Positions 10,079-22,162 of a stretch of 64,000 nucleotides of DNA are shown in pieces (within the stretch, counting starts at the first letter, position 1; every line of letters starts with the position of its first letter). Position numbers and translations under genes: made by a program. Location of the stretch: the NCBI GenBank assembly GCA_021397845.1, contig CM038053.1:84877157-84941156 (forward strand), read 5' to 3'. The stretch is from Areca catechu. Its lineage: Eukaryota; Streptophyta; Magnoliopsida; Arecales; Arecaceae. Under the pieces are notes generated by a model. The model ran no database searches, was not told the DNA's origin, and saw only the letters and a program-made list of their open reading frames with translations.

Positions 10079-11533
10079 TGAAAGAGAAATGGTGCAGGTG
10101 GTTTGACATGATCCTACACTAGGCATGCAAACAACTGCGGGAGCAGAATGGATTTTAAAAATATTTTTAAAAATCCGTGCAGCGGAAATCTGCTCCGCCC
10201 AGAAACTAATCTAATTCTAGTTGCAAATAGGCATGTAGGATGATATAAAATATTTGCAAAATATTTGAATTAAAAATCTATTCATGCATGATTAAAAAAT
10301 AATTTTTTATACCTTATTCTGGCTGGAATAACTCTGGGATAAAGCTAGAATAGGCTGGAATAGCTGGAATAAATCTATTCCAGCCTTCTTCCTCCTTGGG
10401 CTGAGAAGAGCTCTGTTTTTAGCTTTAAAAACGGTGTTGGAACACCGCCTTCCGGATCTCCGTTTGCTTCCAAATTTTAGCAACGGCAACTTGGACAAGT
10501 GGTCTTCGATCTCCAATTGAAAACTGCAAGAAAATGTTAGCCAAAATAATATAAAAATTCACCAAAGTCTGCTGCCAGATTTTCTATAGCAGAACTGGGC
10601 AGCAGGCTTTGGCCTTCGATTTGGAGCAGCTGGAGCGATCCCGGCTCGCGTGGCTTGCTCGTAGGAGTAGAAGGGTACTCCCTCTAGAGGGAAGACATGG
10701 CCGGGGCTCTCGGATCCCTCTCCACATGCGGTGCTAGCTGCTGGAAGAAGATTCGGCCACAGTGAAGGGCAGCAACTGGGCTTGCTGCAGTCCTGGGTTT
10801 GAGCACTCAATTGGACAAGGAAAAGGGCCTTGAAACTCTTCCTCACACACTCCAAATCCCAGCCTATAAGAGCAAACTCTAAGCTCTCAACCAGGGGGTC
10901 TGTCAACCTCTCAAAGAAAGAACACCCAGGTGCAATATCATAGTGTTCTCACGACTGAAAACTCTCTTTGAAATAGGGGATTGCTGGAGTTTTTATAGGA
11001 CAGCAGGGAGAGGGAGGTGGAGAGATGGGGAGGCCAAGAGGCAGCAGCTGCCAAACACCATTAAACCAGCAAATAAACTAGCGGGTGGGAGGAGAAGAAG
11101 AGACGTCGCCCAAGGGTGGATCTTCGGTCGTTTGGCCTCCTCTAGCGAAAGGAAATTTCTAATGCAAGAAAATGTGTAAAACAGCTGGGAGAAGAAAACA
11201 CCGGTTCAAAAGAAACCGGTCCATAAACCTTAAACCAATTTGGTTCAAACCTATTGGTTCAATTAACCAATGGTGGTTCAATCCAATTGAACCGGTCCGA
11301 GCCCAATAAAATTGGTTTACAACCAATTGGAGGCCAAAACGAACTCCGAATCAGTTCAAAACTGATTCAGAAAAATCTTGGCGCAGTGATGGTCAACCCG
11401 GAACAATTTTCGATTGACACAGATAAGGGCAAGACGGGAAAAAGAGTGCTCAAAAAATATTGTGACCATAAAATCGAGATGATTCCCAATCGTAATCGGT
11501 ATCCGGATCAGAGAGTTATCCTCTGTGGCGTGT
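10079..11533 (-). repeat. 3' LTR of A1, first part
   Basis: Starts TGAAAGAGAAATGG and matches 31066-32525 closely with scattered substitutions. It breaks off after TCTGTGGCGTGT, where X/Y is inserted. The minus strand has a TATA box CTATAAAAA at about 10990-10998. Small frames such as 10559-10906 and 11254-11592 recur in all copies of this LTR with no protein similarity and are not genes. Confidence 0.92.
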
Positions 11534-12059
11534 TGATGGGAAAAAAAAGAGCAAGCAAGGATGATGCAAATATGATTATATTTTTTTTTTAGGGTTTTTA
11601 TCTTTGGTTCCCGATTGCAAGCAAAGAGAACCTAGAAAAACTGAAAGAAAAGAGATCTATGCTAGCAGATCAATCCCTAAGAAATGATAGACCTGGACCC
11701 CGAGATTAAGGAACCCCGGGATTAGGACTAGCTCGATACACCCAATACCTACCTAGGAGATGGGGATGCAAACCTTTCAAATTCTGAAGCGCCTGGTGCA
11801 GAGATCGCTCCACTCGACGGATGCGGCCTGGATGTCCGAGCAATCGCGCCCGTGGATGCGCCGATTCCCGATCATGTGGCCGTGATGGCAAGACCACCCA
11901 TCTCTGATGTCCATAGCACCGAGGAAGACCTGTAGGCAGCAAGAGAAAGAACGGTTAGCGAAGAGATGAGAAGTGTTGAAGTTGAAATAGGGTTAGGGTA
12001 GAGAAACAGGGCTTCGAGCCCGATATCCGACTGGAGTCCGAAATCGAAGTTGATAACTT

Positions 12060-12252
12060 GGGGCCTCGCACCCAGCGACGTCCCAGAGGATGAAGGAATT
12101 GTGGCCTCTCACCATGCGATGCCCTCAGGCGAAGGAATGGGGCCTCTCACCACGCGATGCCCTCAGGAAAAGGAATGTGGCCTCTCACCACGCGACGCCC
12201 TCAGGCGAAGTAATGTGGCCTCTCACCACGCGACGTCCCAGAGGACGAAGGA
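12060..12252. repeat. 38-bp tandem sub-repeat of the X LTR, five units
   Basis: The word G(T/G)GGCCTC(T/G)C recurs at 12060, 12101, 12139, 12177 and 12215. All but the first interval are 38 bp. Units read like GTGGCCTCTCACCACGCGA followed by CGCCCTCAGGCGAAGGAAT. The partner LTR has four units. Confidence 0.88.
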
Positions 12253-12360
12253 AGCTCTCATTCAACCTAGCCTAAGAGACAAGGATTGAAGAAGAGGATA
12301 GAACACACAAGCTTTCTTTCATTAATCATCAATCGTCTCTACAAGGAGAGATTGGGTCCC

Positions 12361-12369
12361 CTTTTATAG
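12361..12369 (-). promoter_or_regulatory. TATA box of the X 3' LTR
   Basis: The minus strand reads CTATAAAAG in the context GTCTATAAAAGGGGACCC. The same box is at 24903-24911 in the other X LTR. Confidence 0.6.
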
Positions 12370-13399
12370 ACACCCTAGAGTACATTCAAATTTCAAATGA
12401 AAAAAACATTCAAATTTTGAACCCAAAATATAATTCAAATAAAAGTGGCGCCCAAAGCTTTGGAGGGAGCTGTTCAAGGCCTACCAAGAGGGGAGAATAA
12501 TGGCATGGGCAGATACAAGTTTTGGGGAGGGGAGTTTGTCCTTTTGACTTCCTTATTTGCTTGCTCAGTTTGGTAGAAAACTTGATGTAGGGCAAGCTTG
12601 GAGGGATGTGTCCCCTTTGGAGTCTTCTTCCATACCTAGATGGAGTGATTCATGGCCGACCAAGGGAGAAGAAGATTGGGTATGGCTTGATGCTTGGCTT
12701 GAAGAGGGTGCTTGATGCTTGGCCTTCCTTCCTTGTGTGCATAGTTTGGAAAGAAGCTTGGATGGAGGCAAGCTTGGTGGAATGTGTCCTCCAAAATTTC
12801 TTCTAGGCTTGATCCTTGGCCGACCAAGGGAGAAGAAGATTGGGCATTGCACATTTGATGGCTTGGCATGGGGAGTGTGCTCCTTGGTCTTCCTTTCTTG
12901 CATGAATATTTTAGGAAGAGGACTTGATTGGAGGGCTTGCTTTGTGGCTTGAATCTTCAACAACCCAAATATGATGGCTCATGGCATGATATGGGGAGGG
13001 GATAATGGAGGCGTGTGGAATGCTTATGGGGCGCCTCCTTGCTTCCATTCTTGGGTGCATAGATGGCATTGATGTGGTGCCATGTAGCTGATGAAGTGGC
13101 AGTGTCAAGTCAAAGCTTGGTCCACTAAAATGGGCTTGACCCAAAGGACAAGTTTTCTCTCATTGGGTTGGGACCCGAAGTTCAGGCAGACCCAGACTTG
13201 GATTAAAATAAATTACAGGACTCGAGTTGACCTAATCTTGACCCAATTGGTCAAGGTACAAGATTTAGACTTGGCTCAAAGCAAAGATAATTACAAAATT
13301 AAAGGCTTGAAGCCTTATTACAGGACTCAATGGGTAGAACCCTAATTAGAGATCCCCTGAAGGTTGAAGGGCTCAAGTCAAACCCTGATGCCCACATCA

Positions 13400-13860
13400 A
13401 TTCTCCCGAGGTGGGAGAAACTCAACCCTGTTGAGCGGAGGTTGATTTAGCTTTGGTACTTCTTCAGTGGGTTGATGTATGGCCGGTCCTCCTGGGTGAT
13501 CCGCGAATCATCAGATTTGGGTCGGCCTTGCTAACGGACCAAGAAATCTGAAAGCCGTTGTCCTGGGCTACGGTAGCTCGACCATCTAGGACACGCTCGA
13601 TCCGTACTCCTTACTCAGGTCAAATTGGAAGTGGACACTCGGGTCTGGTTTTCTCTCCAAAAGGATTAGGCTCAAATCACTCGCTAGGTGGTTTGCTGGT
13701 TCCCTATACTCAACTAGGTGCAAGATATTGAGAGTCGAGCTAATGTCCCAAATCAAGGTATTAGGGTCACTCTCCTATCACTCTAAGGGACCAATTCAGC
13801 GAGCATAAAAACTTCTTTATTATTTCAGAATCCCCAATTCTCTACTTAGCTTGCTTTCGG
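13400..13860 (-). pseudogene. Integrase tail and chromodomain of internal region 1
   Basis: Directly right of the X LTR is a polypurine tract (minus strand CACCTCGGGAGAAT). Further right the minus strand encodes a broken GPY/F region with WDISSTLNILHLVEY, matching GNSSTFNITDLVEY in internal region 2, then a chromodomain remnant (ERVLDGRATVAQDNGFQ, a frame change, then QGRPKSDDSRITQED) at about 13600-13470. Chromodomains target chromovirus integration to particular chromatin. No catalytic integrase core is visible here. The fragment is defective. Confidence 0.7.
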
Positions 13861-14016
13861 GAACGACCAAACTTTAACTATTTAAATTAATTTTCGTGTC
13901 CCTAGTATGCAATGCAAGTGATCATGCATATTCTGAGACTTAACTAGACACAAAAGTAATCTAAACTAGGTATTCCTAGTAAGAGGAATTTATCGGGGTC
14001 CTAGGGCCTAAACCTA

Positions 14017-16179
14017 CTAGACCATTGGTTCTCTAGGCTTGACCCTAGCCTGGTATGCACAAGAAAAATTTTTAAGGATCCCTAACAGATGCCATAAAGT
14101 ATGCCAAGAGGAAAGATCGAATGGGATGGGCTCTAAGGAGTCATGCAAAATGATAATATCAACAAAAAGTGCACTCATAGCCCTAGAAATGTGTGAAGGT
14201 TCGAGGAAGGGTAGGAAATAAGGAGGAGACTCAAGGACTGGTTCAAGGTTTAGGCTACTGACCTTAATATGTGAATGTAGGTCTACAGGCATGCTCATCT
14301 TAACCTCATGGTCAGTACTAGGAGGATCGATAGGTGCAAGTCCTCGGGTAGGCGGGATGCTCCTAGATAGTGGAGAGCTTTCGGGAAGGTCTTTGGAAGA
14401 AATCAGATTGACTCCAGTCTTCTTTTCCTTAAGGCTGCTAGATCCCTTCTTGACTGGGTCCTTGGGTTGGACTGGGTTGATGGTAACCTTCTTCCCTTGG
14501 TGGAAGAAGACACAGGTATTGGATCGACCATAAAGAGTGGCATCATGGTCGAAGAGCTAGGGTCGCCCTAAAATAATGCTACCCACATCCATAGGTAAGA
14601 CGTCACACCAAATCATTTCTTCATATGAACTCATCTTGATCTTGATTTGGCACCTAGATTTGATTGGGATGGAGGTCGAATCTATCCAGGAGACTTTGTA
14701 AGGATTGGGATGGGGAACTGTGGTTAGTCCTAGGGATCTGACAGTGTTCAGGGAAAGGGCATTGACACAGCTTCCACTATCTATGATGACCTTACACACT
14801 TTATCTCCTAGTTTAATCAGGGTCTGTAGGATATTGGTCCTACACTAGTCCTCCTGTACTATGTTTTGGGCTAGGATGTACCTTACAACTCCTAGATGGT
14901 CTTCTGGCTCACAGAACTCTTCCTCTCTCTCATATTCTTCCAACAATTGGTTCTCAGGGTCATAGACATCCTCTTCTGGCTCAATAGTGGGTTCTGGTTC
15001 CGGCTTAGTTGGTTCTTCTATGAAAAGGGCAGGGGTGGTGCACTGATTAGCAAAGTGTCTAGGTTTATGGCACCTAAAACAGTTACCCTGGGGGTTAGGT
15101 CTTCTCTGGACTTCAACAGCCTTACCCTAGTCTTCTCTATTGTATTGGGGTCGACTTGGGCTAGGACGACTGGGACCAGGTCGAGCTAGGCTGCATTGAT
15201 TTGGATCAGATCGGGTTGGTCCTGGTCGACTTGGGTAGGCCAGGTTGTATCCTTGGGCTGGGCTAGGTCGGTTCTGGCTCCTAAAGGTCTCAAGTCTTCT
15301 ATAGGTGGGAGCTCTCTGGAATCGCTCACAGGTCCTAGCGATTTGGTAGGCTTCTTCTAAGGTTCCGGTCAACCTAAAATAAAGTTCTCTCTGGATGTCT
15401 GGGTGAAGGCCAGCCCTAAACCTAGACAGGGTTACATCAGGAGACTCGATAACCTTACACCGCATAACATATTCGTCGAACTTCTCGATGTACTCAGCCA
15501 CACTCTTACTTCCTTGAGTCAGGGTTTGCCATTGGTCCAATAATCTCTGGGTGTAGGATTGGGGTAAATACTTTCTCCTAAGCTTTTCTTTCATCTCCCT
15601 CCAGTCTGTTACAGGCAAATGACCTCTCTGCTCCATGTAGTTCTCAACACTATTCCAGAACAACCTAGCTTGCTTAACCAACCTAAGTTTGGCAAACTTA
15701 AACTTGGTTCTATCAGTCATGGAATACCAATCAAAATATTTCTCCATTGCAGACTCCCAATCTTCATATACCCTGGGATCTAGACTCCCGTCAAAGATGG
15801 GTGCTTCAAGTTTAATACTTCTAATGGCTCTCTCCTCAGGGTCCTCTAGATGGGCTCTTCTGGGGTGAGTATTCACAAAGGGGGTGGGGTTTCTTCCAAA
15901 CTCATCCTTAAAGAAAGGGTCTTGTTGCGGGATCCTCCTAGGGTGAGGGGATGCAGGACCGGCTTCAGATTGGGGCTTAGCATTTTCTTCTAAAGGTATG
16001 AGTCTCGCCTCTACTTGGTCAAGCCTATCATCTAACCGGGTGCTTAACTGAGTTATGGCTTGAGTCAGGGATTCGTTCATGGCTGCAAGCTCAACACGAA
16101 GTTGGTCCATGTCTTCGATAGGGGTTGGAGACGGTGGGTGAAAAAGGGCTCCTGATCTAGTGCACATGCAAACACACAA
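14017..16179 (-). pseudogene. Gag-protease polyprotein of internal region 1
   Basis: About 720 codons lie in one frame, broken only by three TAG codons near 15127, 14824 and 14557. Order: N-terminal coiled coil (MDQLRVELAAMNESLTQAIT), the retroviral-type Gag core (YEDWESAMEKYFDWYSM, FRAGLHPDIQRELYFRL), zinc knuckle CFRCHKPRHFANQC (about 15090-15049), an acidic spacer, then aspartic protease with IDSGSCVNALSL (active D-S-G) and ILGRP near its end. A linker follows with WHTLWHLLGILKNFSC and ends in a stop at 14017. There is no RT downstream; the integrase tail follows about 160 bp later. Gag-Pr layout with chromodomain downstream fits a chromovirus derivative that has lost RT. Confidence 0.8.
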
Positions 16180-16892
16180 AACGGTACTATGGTGTGCTAG
16201 ACCTAGGAGATCTCACCAAATGAAAAGTCAAGAAGATGAACCTGGTAGTAGTAACTTGGCACCTGGCCAGGTAAGCGTAAGGTTATTGTAGGTTCCTCTT
16301 TGCTTGCCTAGACACCAATCTTGCAATTGGCGAGGTAAGCGAACCAACCCACTTCCCTTCAGCATCTAGTCCCTGAACTGCTTGCCTAGACACCAGCTAC
16401 ACAAGCACACACTTCCAAGCAATCTAGCTTGGCCCAACACTTGGGTTGACCGGACTTCGTGGGTGTCCCTAGCTCACTAGAGCAGATTAACATCTAATTG
16501 ATTTTAGTTAATGGATAGGGTTTGAAATGCCGGGTGGTGGTTTTTGGGCTAGGGACAGGTTATGAACTCCTGACCCTATGTTAACTTGTCGCCCTTAGGT
16601 GTATTATGAACAATGTATGCACACAAATGTCTAAGAAAATGATTTTTTTTTTTTATTATTTTTTATATTTTTGTGTCTTTCAGATGTATGGATGCTAAGC
16701 GAAATGTAAATATCTAAACATGAACTAAATACATGAACTAACTAAATGAGACAAGAAAGAGATGCTTGCTAAAACTGCAAGCCTGAGATTTTCTTAGGTG
16801 GTATTTCGGCTTGTAGAATTTCTACAGGCTGAAATAAAATTTGAGAAAAGAGTATAAAAATCCTCTAAATGCAACATGATGCATAACGGATG
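16180..16892 (-). other. Leader of internal region 1
   Basis: Noncoding, with repeats of the type CCTAGACACCA...GGCCAGGTAAGCG, shared with the leader of internal region 2 at 21286-22150. It includes a poly-T stretch at 16647-16658. The likely RNA packaging region lies here by position only. Confidence 0.6.
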
Positions 16893-16904
16893 CTCTGATA
16901 CCAA
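16893..16904 (-). other. Primer-binding site of internal region 1
   Basis: GCTCTGATACCA is the exact complement of TGGTATCAGAGC, the Met-tRNA primer site. It lies 3 bp left of the Y LTR start at 16908, so this Y LTR serves as the 5' LTR of internal region 1. Confidence 0.8.
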
Positions 16905-16907
16905 ATA

Positions 16908-18674
16908 TGATGCAGAAGAAAAGAGATGATGCGATGCGGAAGTAAATCAAAATTAATGTATTTATTTATTTATTATTTTTATATATATTTTCAGAAGTCG
17001 GCTTTGACTCAAAGGAAAGTTAAACTAAATTGAAAGAAACTATATAATAATTGAAAGCACAATTCAAAGAAACTAGATTATCAGAGTAGTTCAGAAGTAA
17101 AGGATCGCTGGGGGTTGAGAAACTCCCAGACCTAGGGTTTCACTCTGAACTTTCAACAGGACAGAACTAAAGAGAAGGGAAGGGTTATGTACCAGGCAGT
17201 GATCTTCACATAGTTTGGTGGAAGGACTCTCTCGAGCAGATTGTTGGATCCTCGGATTCGGATATCTTCGCAATGGATCCTCCAATACTGGTCCTTTGGC
17301 AGGGTTAGCTTCTCCTGAACTCAGGATCTGGGAAAGAAGAAGAACAAGTTAAGGAACCAGATACTCAAAGAAAGGATTTACCAGATAAGAAGAACTTGAA
17401 AATTGATGTTGCTGAAATCCTGATTCTCCTGGATGCTGATCTGACTTCCTCTGGGATTTGCTCTGTATTCGAAGTAGCTGATCTGGACCCGGATGCTGGT
17501 AGTCAGCCTCTACTTGGAAGAGAGGGGCCGTGAGATGATGAGGTAGATTAAGGTTTGGATGATTGGTGGAATGAAGAAGATGATGGGCGGCTATGGTTTG
17601 GAATTGAAGTGGCTAACCTACGGTTTTGGTAGGGTTTGGAGATCTCACACCTCCTCAAGGTTCCTAGGGAACCCGGATTTACTCCCTCACGGAGCTCAAC
17701 ACTTGAACACAAGTGCGGAAGAGAGAAACACAAAGTTTCTCACAAAGAAGTTGATTTCATTCATCATTAAATTCAAGAGTTACATAGAGTTGAATATATA
17801 GACATAACAAAGAAATAAAATTTTATACATTTCCCATGTGGGACTAATAGGAATAACCCACTTTAGGCATCAAATTCTCTTCCCAAGACTCCTTCCATGA
17901 GTGGGCAGCCCAAAAACTCCAAGAAAACTTGAAAATCAGCTCCAAATGGCAGGTTATGGGTGTGTCTCATAGTATCTCTCCATGAATCAAGGATTTTCCC
18001 TTCATGGTTTGGCTCATTTGGACACCTCCTAGTCTTGCTCCACAAGTTTAGGCTTCTTCCTTTCATGGCTTTGGCACTTTTGGAAACTTTTGGGAACCTC
18101 CTTGAATTCCTCCCCAAGACATTCTCTCTTCCCTTTTATAACTTGGATTTTTATGGAATATTGTGGGGCACCTCCTTGATCCTCTCTTCAAGAAAAATTC
18201 TTGCCATCCTGGCTTGGGTTTATCTGGAAAGAAATTGGCTCCTCCTTGGATTGAGGTATCTTGATGGATTTCTCTCCCAAGTGGTGCAAGAAAAAAAGGA
18301 ACTTACTTCTTGTGGTGTAGGGACCAAAGACACTGGATGGAGATGTGGCGCCTCCTGGACTCTGGCGTGTGGCTGGGAGTGTGGCGCCCACTTGCTTGGA
18401 CCTCAGAGAAAAAATGTGGCACCCTAGACCTTGACTTGACTGAAAAAAAAAGTGGCACCAACCTGGAGAAGACCTAGACCACTACTAGGACTTGTACTGA
18501 GTCAACATGACTCAACAAAATTTAAATTGCAGGGAAATACAGACTCAAGACTAAAATTGAGTTGACCAAGTCAACCCTTATTACAAAACCAGAAAATCCT
18601 AATTCTTCGGGCAAGGTCAATCAGAGATCCAGATGGAGCCCTAAAGTCTTCATCTGAGTCTGGTGCCCACACCA
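16908..18674 (-). repeat. Y LTR, middle copy shared by both internal regions
   Basis: Length 1767 bp, TGATGCAGAAG to GCCCACACCA, nearly identical to 22206-23967. A primer site lies to its left and a polypurine tract (minus strand CCACCCCGGGAGAAT) to its right, so it is the 5' LTR of region 1 and the 3' LTR of region 2 at once. A minus-strand TATATA box lies at about 17793-17801. Confidence 0.9.
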
Positions 18675-19465
18675 ATTCTCCCGGGGTGGGAGGAACTTGA
18701 TCCTGTCGAGTATGGATCAAGCTGGCTCTGGTTTCTCTCCAAGAGGTCTGGGTCCAATTCTTGTAATTCTTCTCGAGAGATCCAAGAGTCATTAGAATCT
18801 GGCCTTCCTTGCCAGCGGACCAGGTATCTTTGGTATCCTCGATTACGAGTAGAGATAACCTGATCATCCAGGATCTTTTCAATCTACTCTTTCCTCACAG
18901 GCCAGTTTGTTGGTGGACACACAGGGTCGAGATCACTCTCAATAACAGGATTAGGTTTCAAAGGCTTACTAGGAATCACAGCTAGCTCCCTATACTCTAC
19001 TAAGTCTGTTATATTGAAAGTAGAGCTATTGCCTAGTTCTGGAGGCAACTCGAGCACATAGGCATTGGATCCTACTCTCTTCATTACTCTAAATGGTCCA
19101 GCTCCTTTAGCCTGTAACTTTCTAACGGTTCCCGGAAAAAATCGCTCAGGCCTTAACCTAATCATTACATAGTCTCTCTCAACAAAAGTTTTGACTCGTC
19201 TTTGAGAATCAGCCAACTTCTTATAAGTTTCATAACTTAAAGTTATTTTGGCATGAATTTCTTTATGCAAGTCCTTTACATGCTATGCAAGTTCATCAAG
19301 AGACTTGTGTGTGTGGACTAATAGTGAAATCAGATCAAGTGGTGTATGAGGCTTGTATCCATGAACGATTTCAAAGAGACTCTTGCCTATAGACCTATTG
19401 ATCGAAACATTGAATGCAATTTCAGCCCTGGACAAAATACAAATCCCAATTCTTGGTGCTCTCAA
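18675..19465 (-). pseudogene. Integrase end and chromodomain of internal region 2
   Basis: From 19465 leftwards: the end of the integrase core (SINRSIGKSLFEIVHGYKPH), a stop, a helical segment, the GPY/F module (GAGPFRVMKRVGSNAYVLEL, then GNSSTFNITDLVEYREL), then after a stop at 18884 a chromodomain (IEKILDDQV...YQRYLVRWQGRPDSNDSWIS, about 18880-18750). The chromodomain identifies this as a chromovirus. The catalytic D,D part of the core is missing. The polypurine tract overlaps the codons for the final S-H-P-G-R residues. Confidence 0.85.
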
Positions 19466-19594
19466 TCAAACCAAAATCTGAGCCAAAGCCTAGTAAAGCG
19501 TTAAGAAAAACTAAACTAGACTGACGACGCATTCCTAAAGAATGGACTTTATTCCAAAGGAACCCTAGGTCTAAACCTAACAAACTAAGGCTCT

Positions 19595-20352
19595 CTAGGT
19601 TTGACCTTGGGTCGGAGGATGGCATGCAGAGCATGAAAACTTATCATGGGTGCCTAGTAGGTGCCATAAGGTCTTCCAGAAGTAGGTGGCAAACCTAATA
19701 GGTTCTGACATGTGGTTCATTCTAAAGACTTCGACAAAATATACTTGGATGGTGTAAGAAGCATTGGAAGTCCTAGAGAAAGGGAGGAAATATGAGGTGG
19801 AGTCTCGAATTACCTGCTGACTAAAGGTGGTGACCTGAAGGTTTGAATGGTGATCTATAAGTGTCAACTGATCATCCTTACGAAAGGAAAAGTTTGCTAC
19901 TCCCAGGAATGGATCAAGAGATGGTTCGGGAAGTAGCCTAGGACATGTGATTGCAACAGTTAAGGTTTGTTCTCTAAGCAAATAATGATCCACTTTCTCA
20001 AGAAATGGATTAGAGAATGATTCATGGAAGGGCCTAAGGATGACGACCTCAAGACTTGAAATTTGACCTATGGGTGCGGAAAGGTATACTCTATAGAAGG
20101 GTAGGTCAGTCATGCGAAGGAAGGCTCTGGGGCCATAAGGAGGACTTCTACAGGACTGGGTGAATCAATCCGCTCAAGACAAGGATGTTCAACTGAGATT
20201 ACGGGAGAGACCTTAGTGGCTGGGCATGGGACAAGGTCCAATTGTAAGAGGCTTGATTCAGTCATCCTAAGGAGAGGATCCACCATAGGGTGGGCAAACT
20301 TAAACAGTTCAGCGCAAAGATCTTCAATTGGTACTTGGGGAACGACTGTCAT
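19595..20352 (-). pseudogene. Linker protein segment of internal region 2
   Basis: Two overlapping frames joined at an ATGA (about 20110-20113), so probably one ORF with a 1-base shift. Most of it matches no family I know. Near its end, TYFWKTLWHLLGTHDKFSC matches WHTLWHLLGILKNFSC in internal region 1 in both sequence and place. No protease motif (D-S/T-G) is visible, unlike region 1. Confidence 0.5.
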
Positions 20353-20397
20353 TAGAGGATACGAACTGATAGCTCAGGCTAACACTATGAGTTCTTC

Positions 20398-21285
20398 CTA
20401 GGGGTATTTGACTAAAGGAACCTGGTTCTCACAAATCTCTTGAATTTCTGAACTAGGTCCTACCACTTGGTTGCTCTCCAAGGTCTCCTCAGGTAAGGAA
20501 CCAATAGTATTGATGTCACATTCTTCAAGTTCTTCCCTCTCATATTTATCAACTAGACTCAAGCCAGCATCATATACTTCCTCGATGCCATCTTTAATGG
20601 GTTTCGAGTTAGTGGTAATCGGGTCAACTAATTCTGGGCTTGTCATACCTAACCTTTCTTCCTCATTGGTAGGCTTGGGTTCTCCCTCATTAATGTCATC
20701 CTTAGGATTCTTACCACTTAGCTGTGCACAAGCCAGTCCTATGCATGGGCACTGACTAGATTTATGGCCTTTTTCTCCACAAAACCAACATTCTTGCGAT
20801 ATAGGAACCTGGGTCACACTGGGTTTCAAGCTAGTAGAGACCTTACTTGGGCATGGGTGTGGATCTAAATGGTTTGATCTAGAAGACTTGGGTTGTTGAG
20901 TGACTGGTCTAGAATATTGTAAGGACCTCTCATAGACATGATCCACACTATAGATATCATGGTTAGGCTTCCTAGGGTTATGCTCGGGATCACGGTATAA
21001 GGTCCTCCTAGGCTCCTGGTGTGGGTGAGGTTGAGGCACATTAAAATCTGGGTCAGGAGTCCAATTCTGATGTCTAGGTTCCCCAAGTACTTGGACTCGA
21101 TCTCTAAGCTGGGTAAGATCCTCATGGACTTGTTCCCTAAACTGGGCAACAGTAGCAGTCATATCCTGACTCAATTTGTTCATACTTTCGGTAAGAGTTC
21201 TAACCATGGCCTCTAAATCAGGTTGGGTTTGACCAGGTTGGGAGGGTACTCCATTCTGGGTGGACATGATGATGCAAGCAAGCAC
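20398..21285 (-). pseudogene. Gag-like protein of internal region 2, lacking the Gag core
   Basis: 295 codons. The N-terminal coiled coil (MVRTLTESMNKLSQDMTATV) resembles that of the region 1 Gag. A Pro/Arg/His-rich stretch follows, then a zinc knuckle CWFCGEKGHKSSQC with intact C-C-H-C at about 20795-20754 and an acidic tail. The roughly 200-residue Gag core present in region 1 is absent, so it could bind RNA but probably not assemble. A start 18 bases further in (MSTQNGVPSQ) is more likely. It is in frame with the segment below after two stops. Could be a Gag remnant rather than a new protein. Confidence 0.65.
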
Positions 21286-22160
21286 ACAGAATGTGACTAG
21301 ACTAAAGCAAATACTGGCTCACTAGACCTAGAGTCCAAACTAGATGCCCAATCAGAGTGGCAAGCTAGCCTGTAGTAACTCGGGACTCAGCCAGGCAGGT
21401 GTAGGGGAGTGTTAGGTCCCTAATTGCCAATCCTAGACACCAATCAGTGATTGGCCAGGTAGGCGGACCACACACAAGCCCTTCGGGACGTAGTCCTTGA
21501 ATCACCGTTCTAGAACTGAGTACAAAGCACACACAGAGTAACCAGACAAACAGACTAAACCCTAGGCTGGACCTGACCAATTGGTGTTCCTAGCCCACTA
21601 GGGCAAATTAAGTCTAATAAATTTTAAAATTAGGCTTAGGATCGAATGAATGGGTGGTGATTTTGGGCTAAGGAGAGGTTATCAACTCCTCCCTTATCTT
21701 AAATGCTCAATTGCCCTTAAGATGAATTAGGAGATGATCACTCAAAAAAAAAAAAAAATTGAATTGCAGAAACACAGAAACATAATTGTTGTAATTTAAC
21801 TCTCAGAAATTTCACAGAAACCAATAAATTACAGTAAAATTATGTAAAATAGTTTCAATTATACTGGCTCCAAAAAAATAAAAATCATGTAATTTGGAGT
21901 TACCTGTAATGAGAAACAATTCCTTCAATAGGATAGTTATAGACTGAAAATAGAATGCTTTCCCCGTTTACAATTCCTGCTATGAAGTTGTAACCCAGCG
22001 GATCCCCTACACACCTAAAACACCCTATGAAATGGGAAGAGGAGGCTTGCACCTCGCTTCATTCCTAGGACCGGACATCCTGGGGAGTCTACTTCGAGCA
22101 GACAAAGTAAAAAGAGAGACACTCAAAACATGCAAGCAAGTCAGAAACCCTAAACAGGGC
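21286..22160 (-). other. Leader of internal region 2
   Basis: Noncoding. It shares the CCTAGACACCAATC...GGCCAGGTAGGCGG blocks with the region 1 leader. It contains an A-run at 21744-21759. No ORF with recognisable features. Confidence 0.6.
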
Positions 22161-22162
22161 TC

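Larger units (their letters stand above)
11534..13399 (-). repeat. X 3' LTR
   Basis: Length 1866 bp, TGATGGGAAAAA to GCCCACATCA, paired with 24116-25938. It contains five units of a 38-bp sub-repeat (12060-12252). Frames at 12565-13144 recur in both X LTRs with internal near-duplications and look like noncoding LTR sequence. Confidence 0.92.

Noticed and set aside
12565..13144. Minus-strand frames of 77-132 codons, also present at 25105-25684
   Set aside because: They recur because both are X LTRs. The translation is low-complexity, with internal duplications, and carries no motif.
16893..16904. tRNA-like matches at primer-binding sites
   Set aside because: Only 12-13 bases complementary to the tRNA 3' end are present, with no cloverleaf, so these are primer sites and not tRNA genes.
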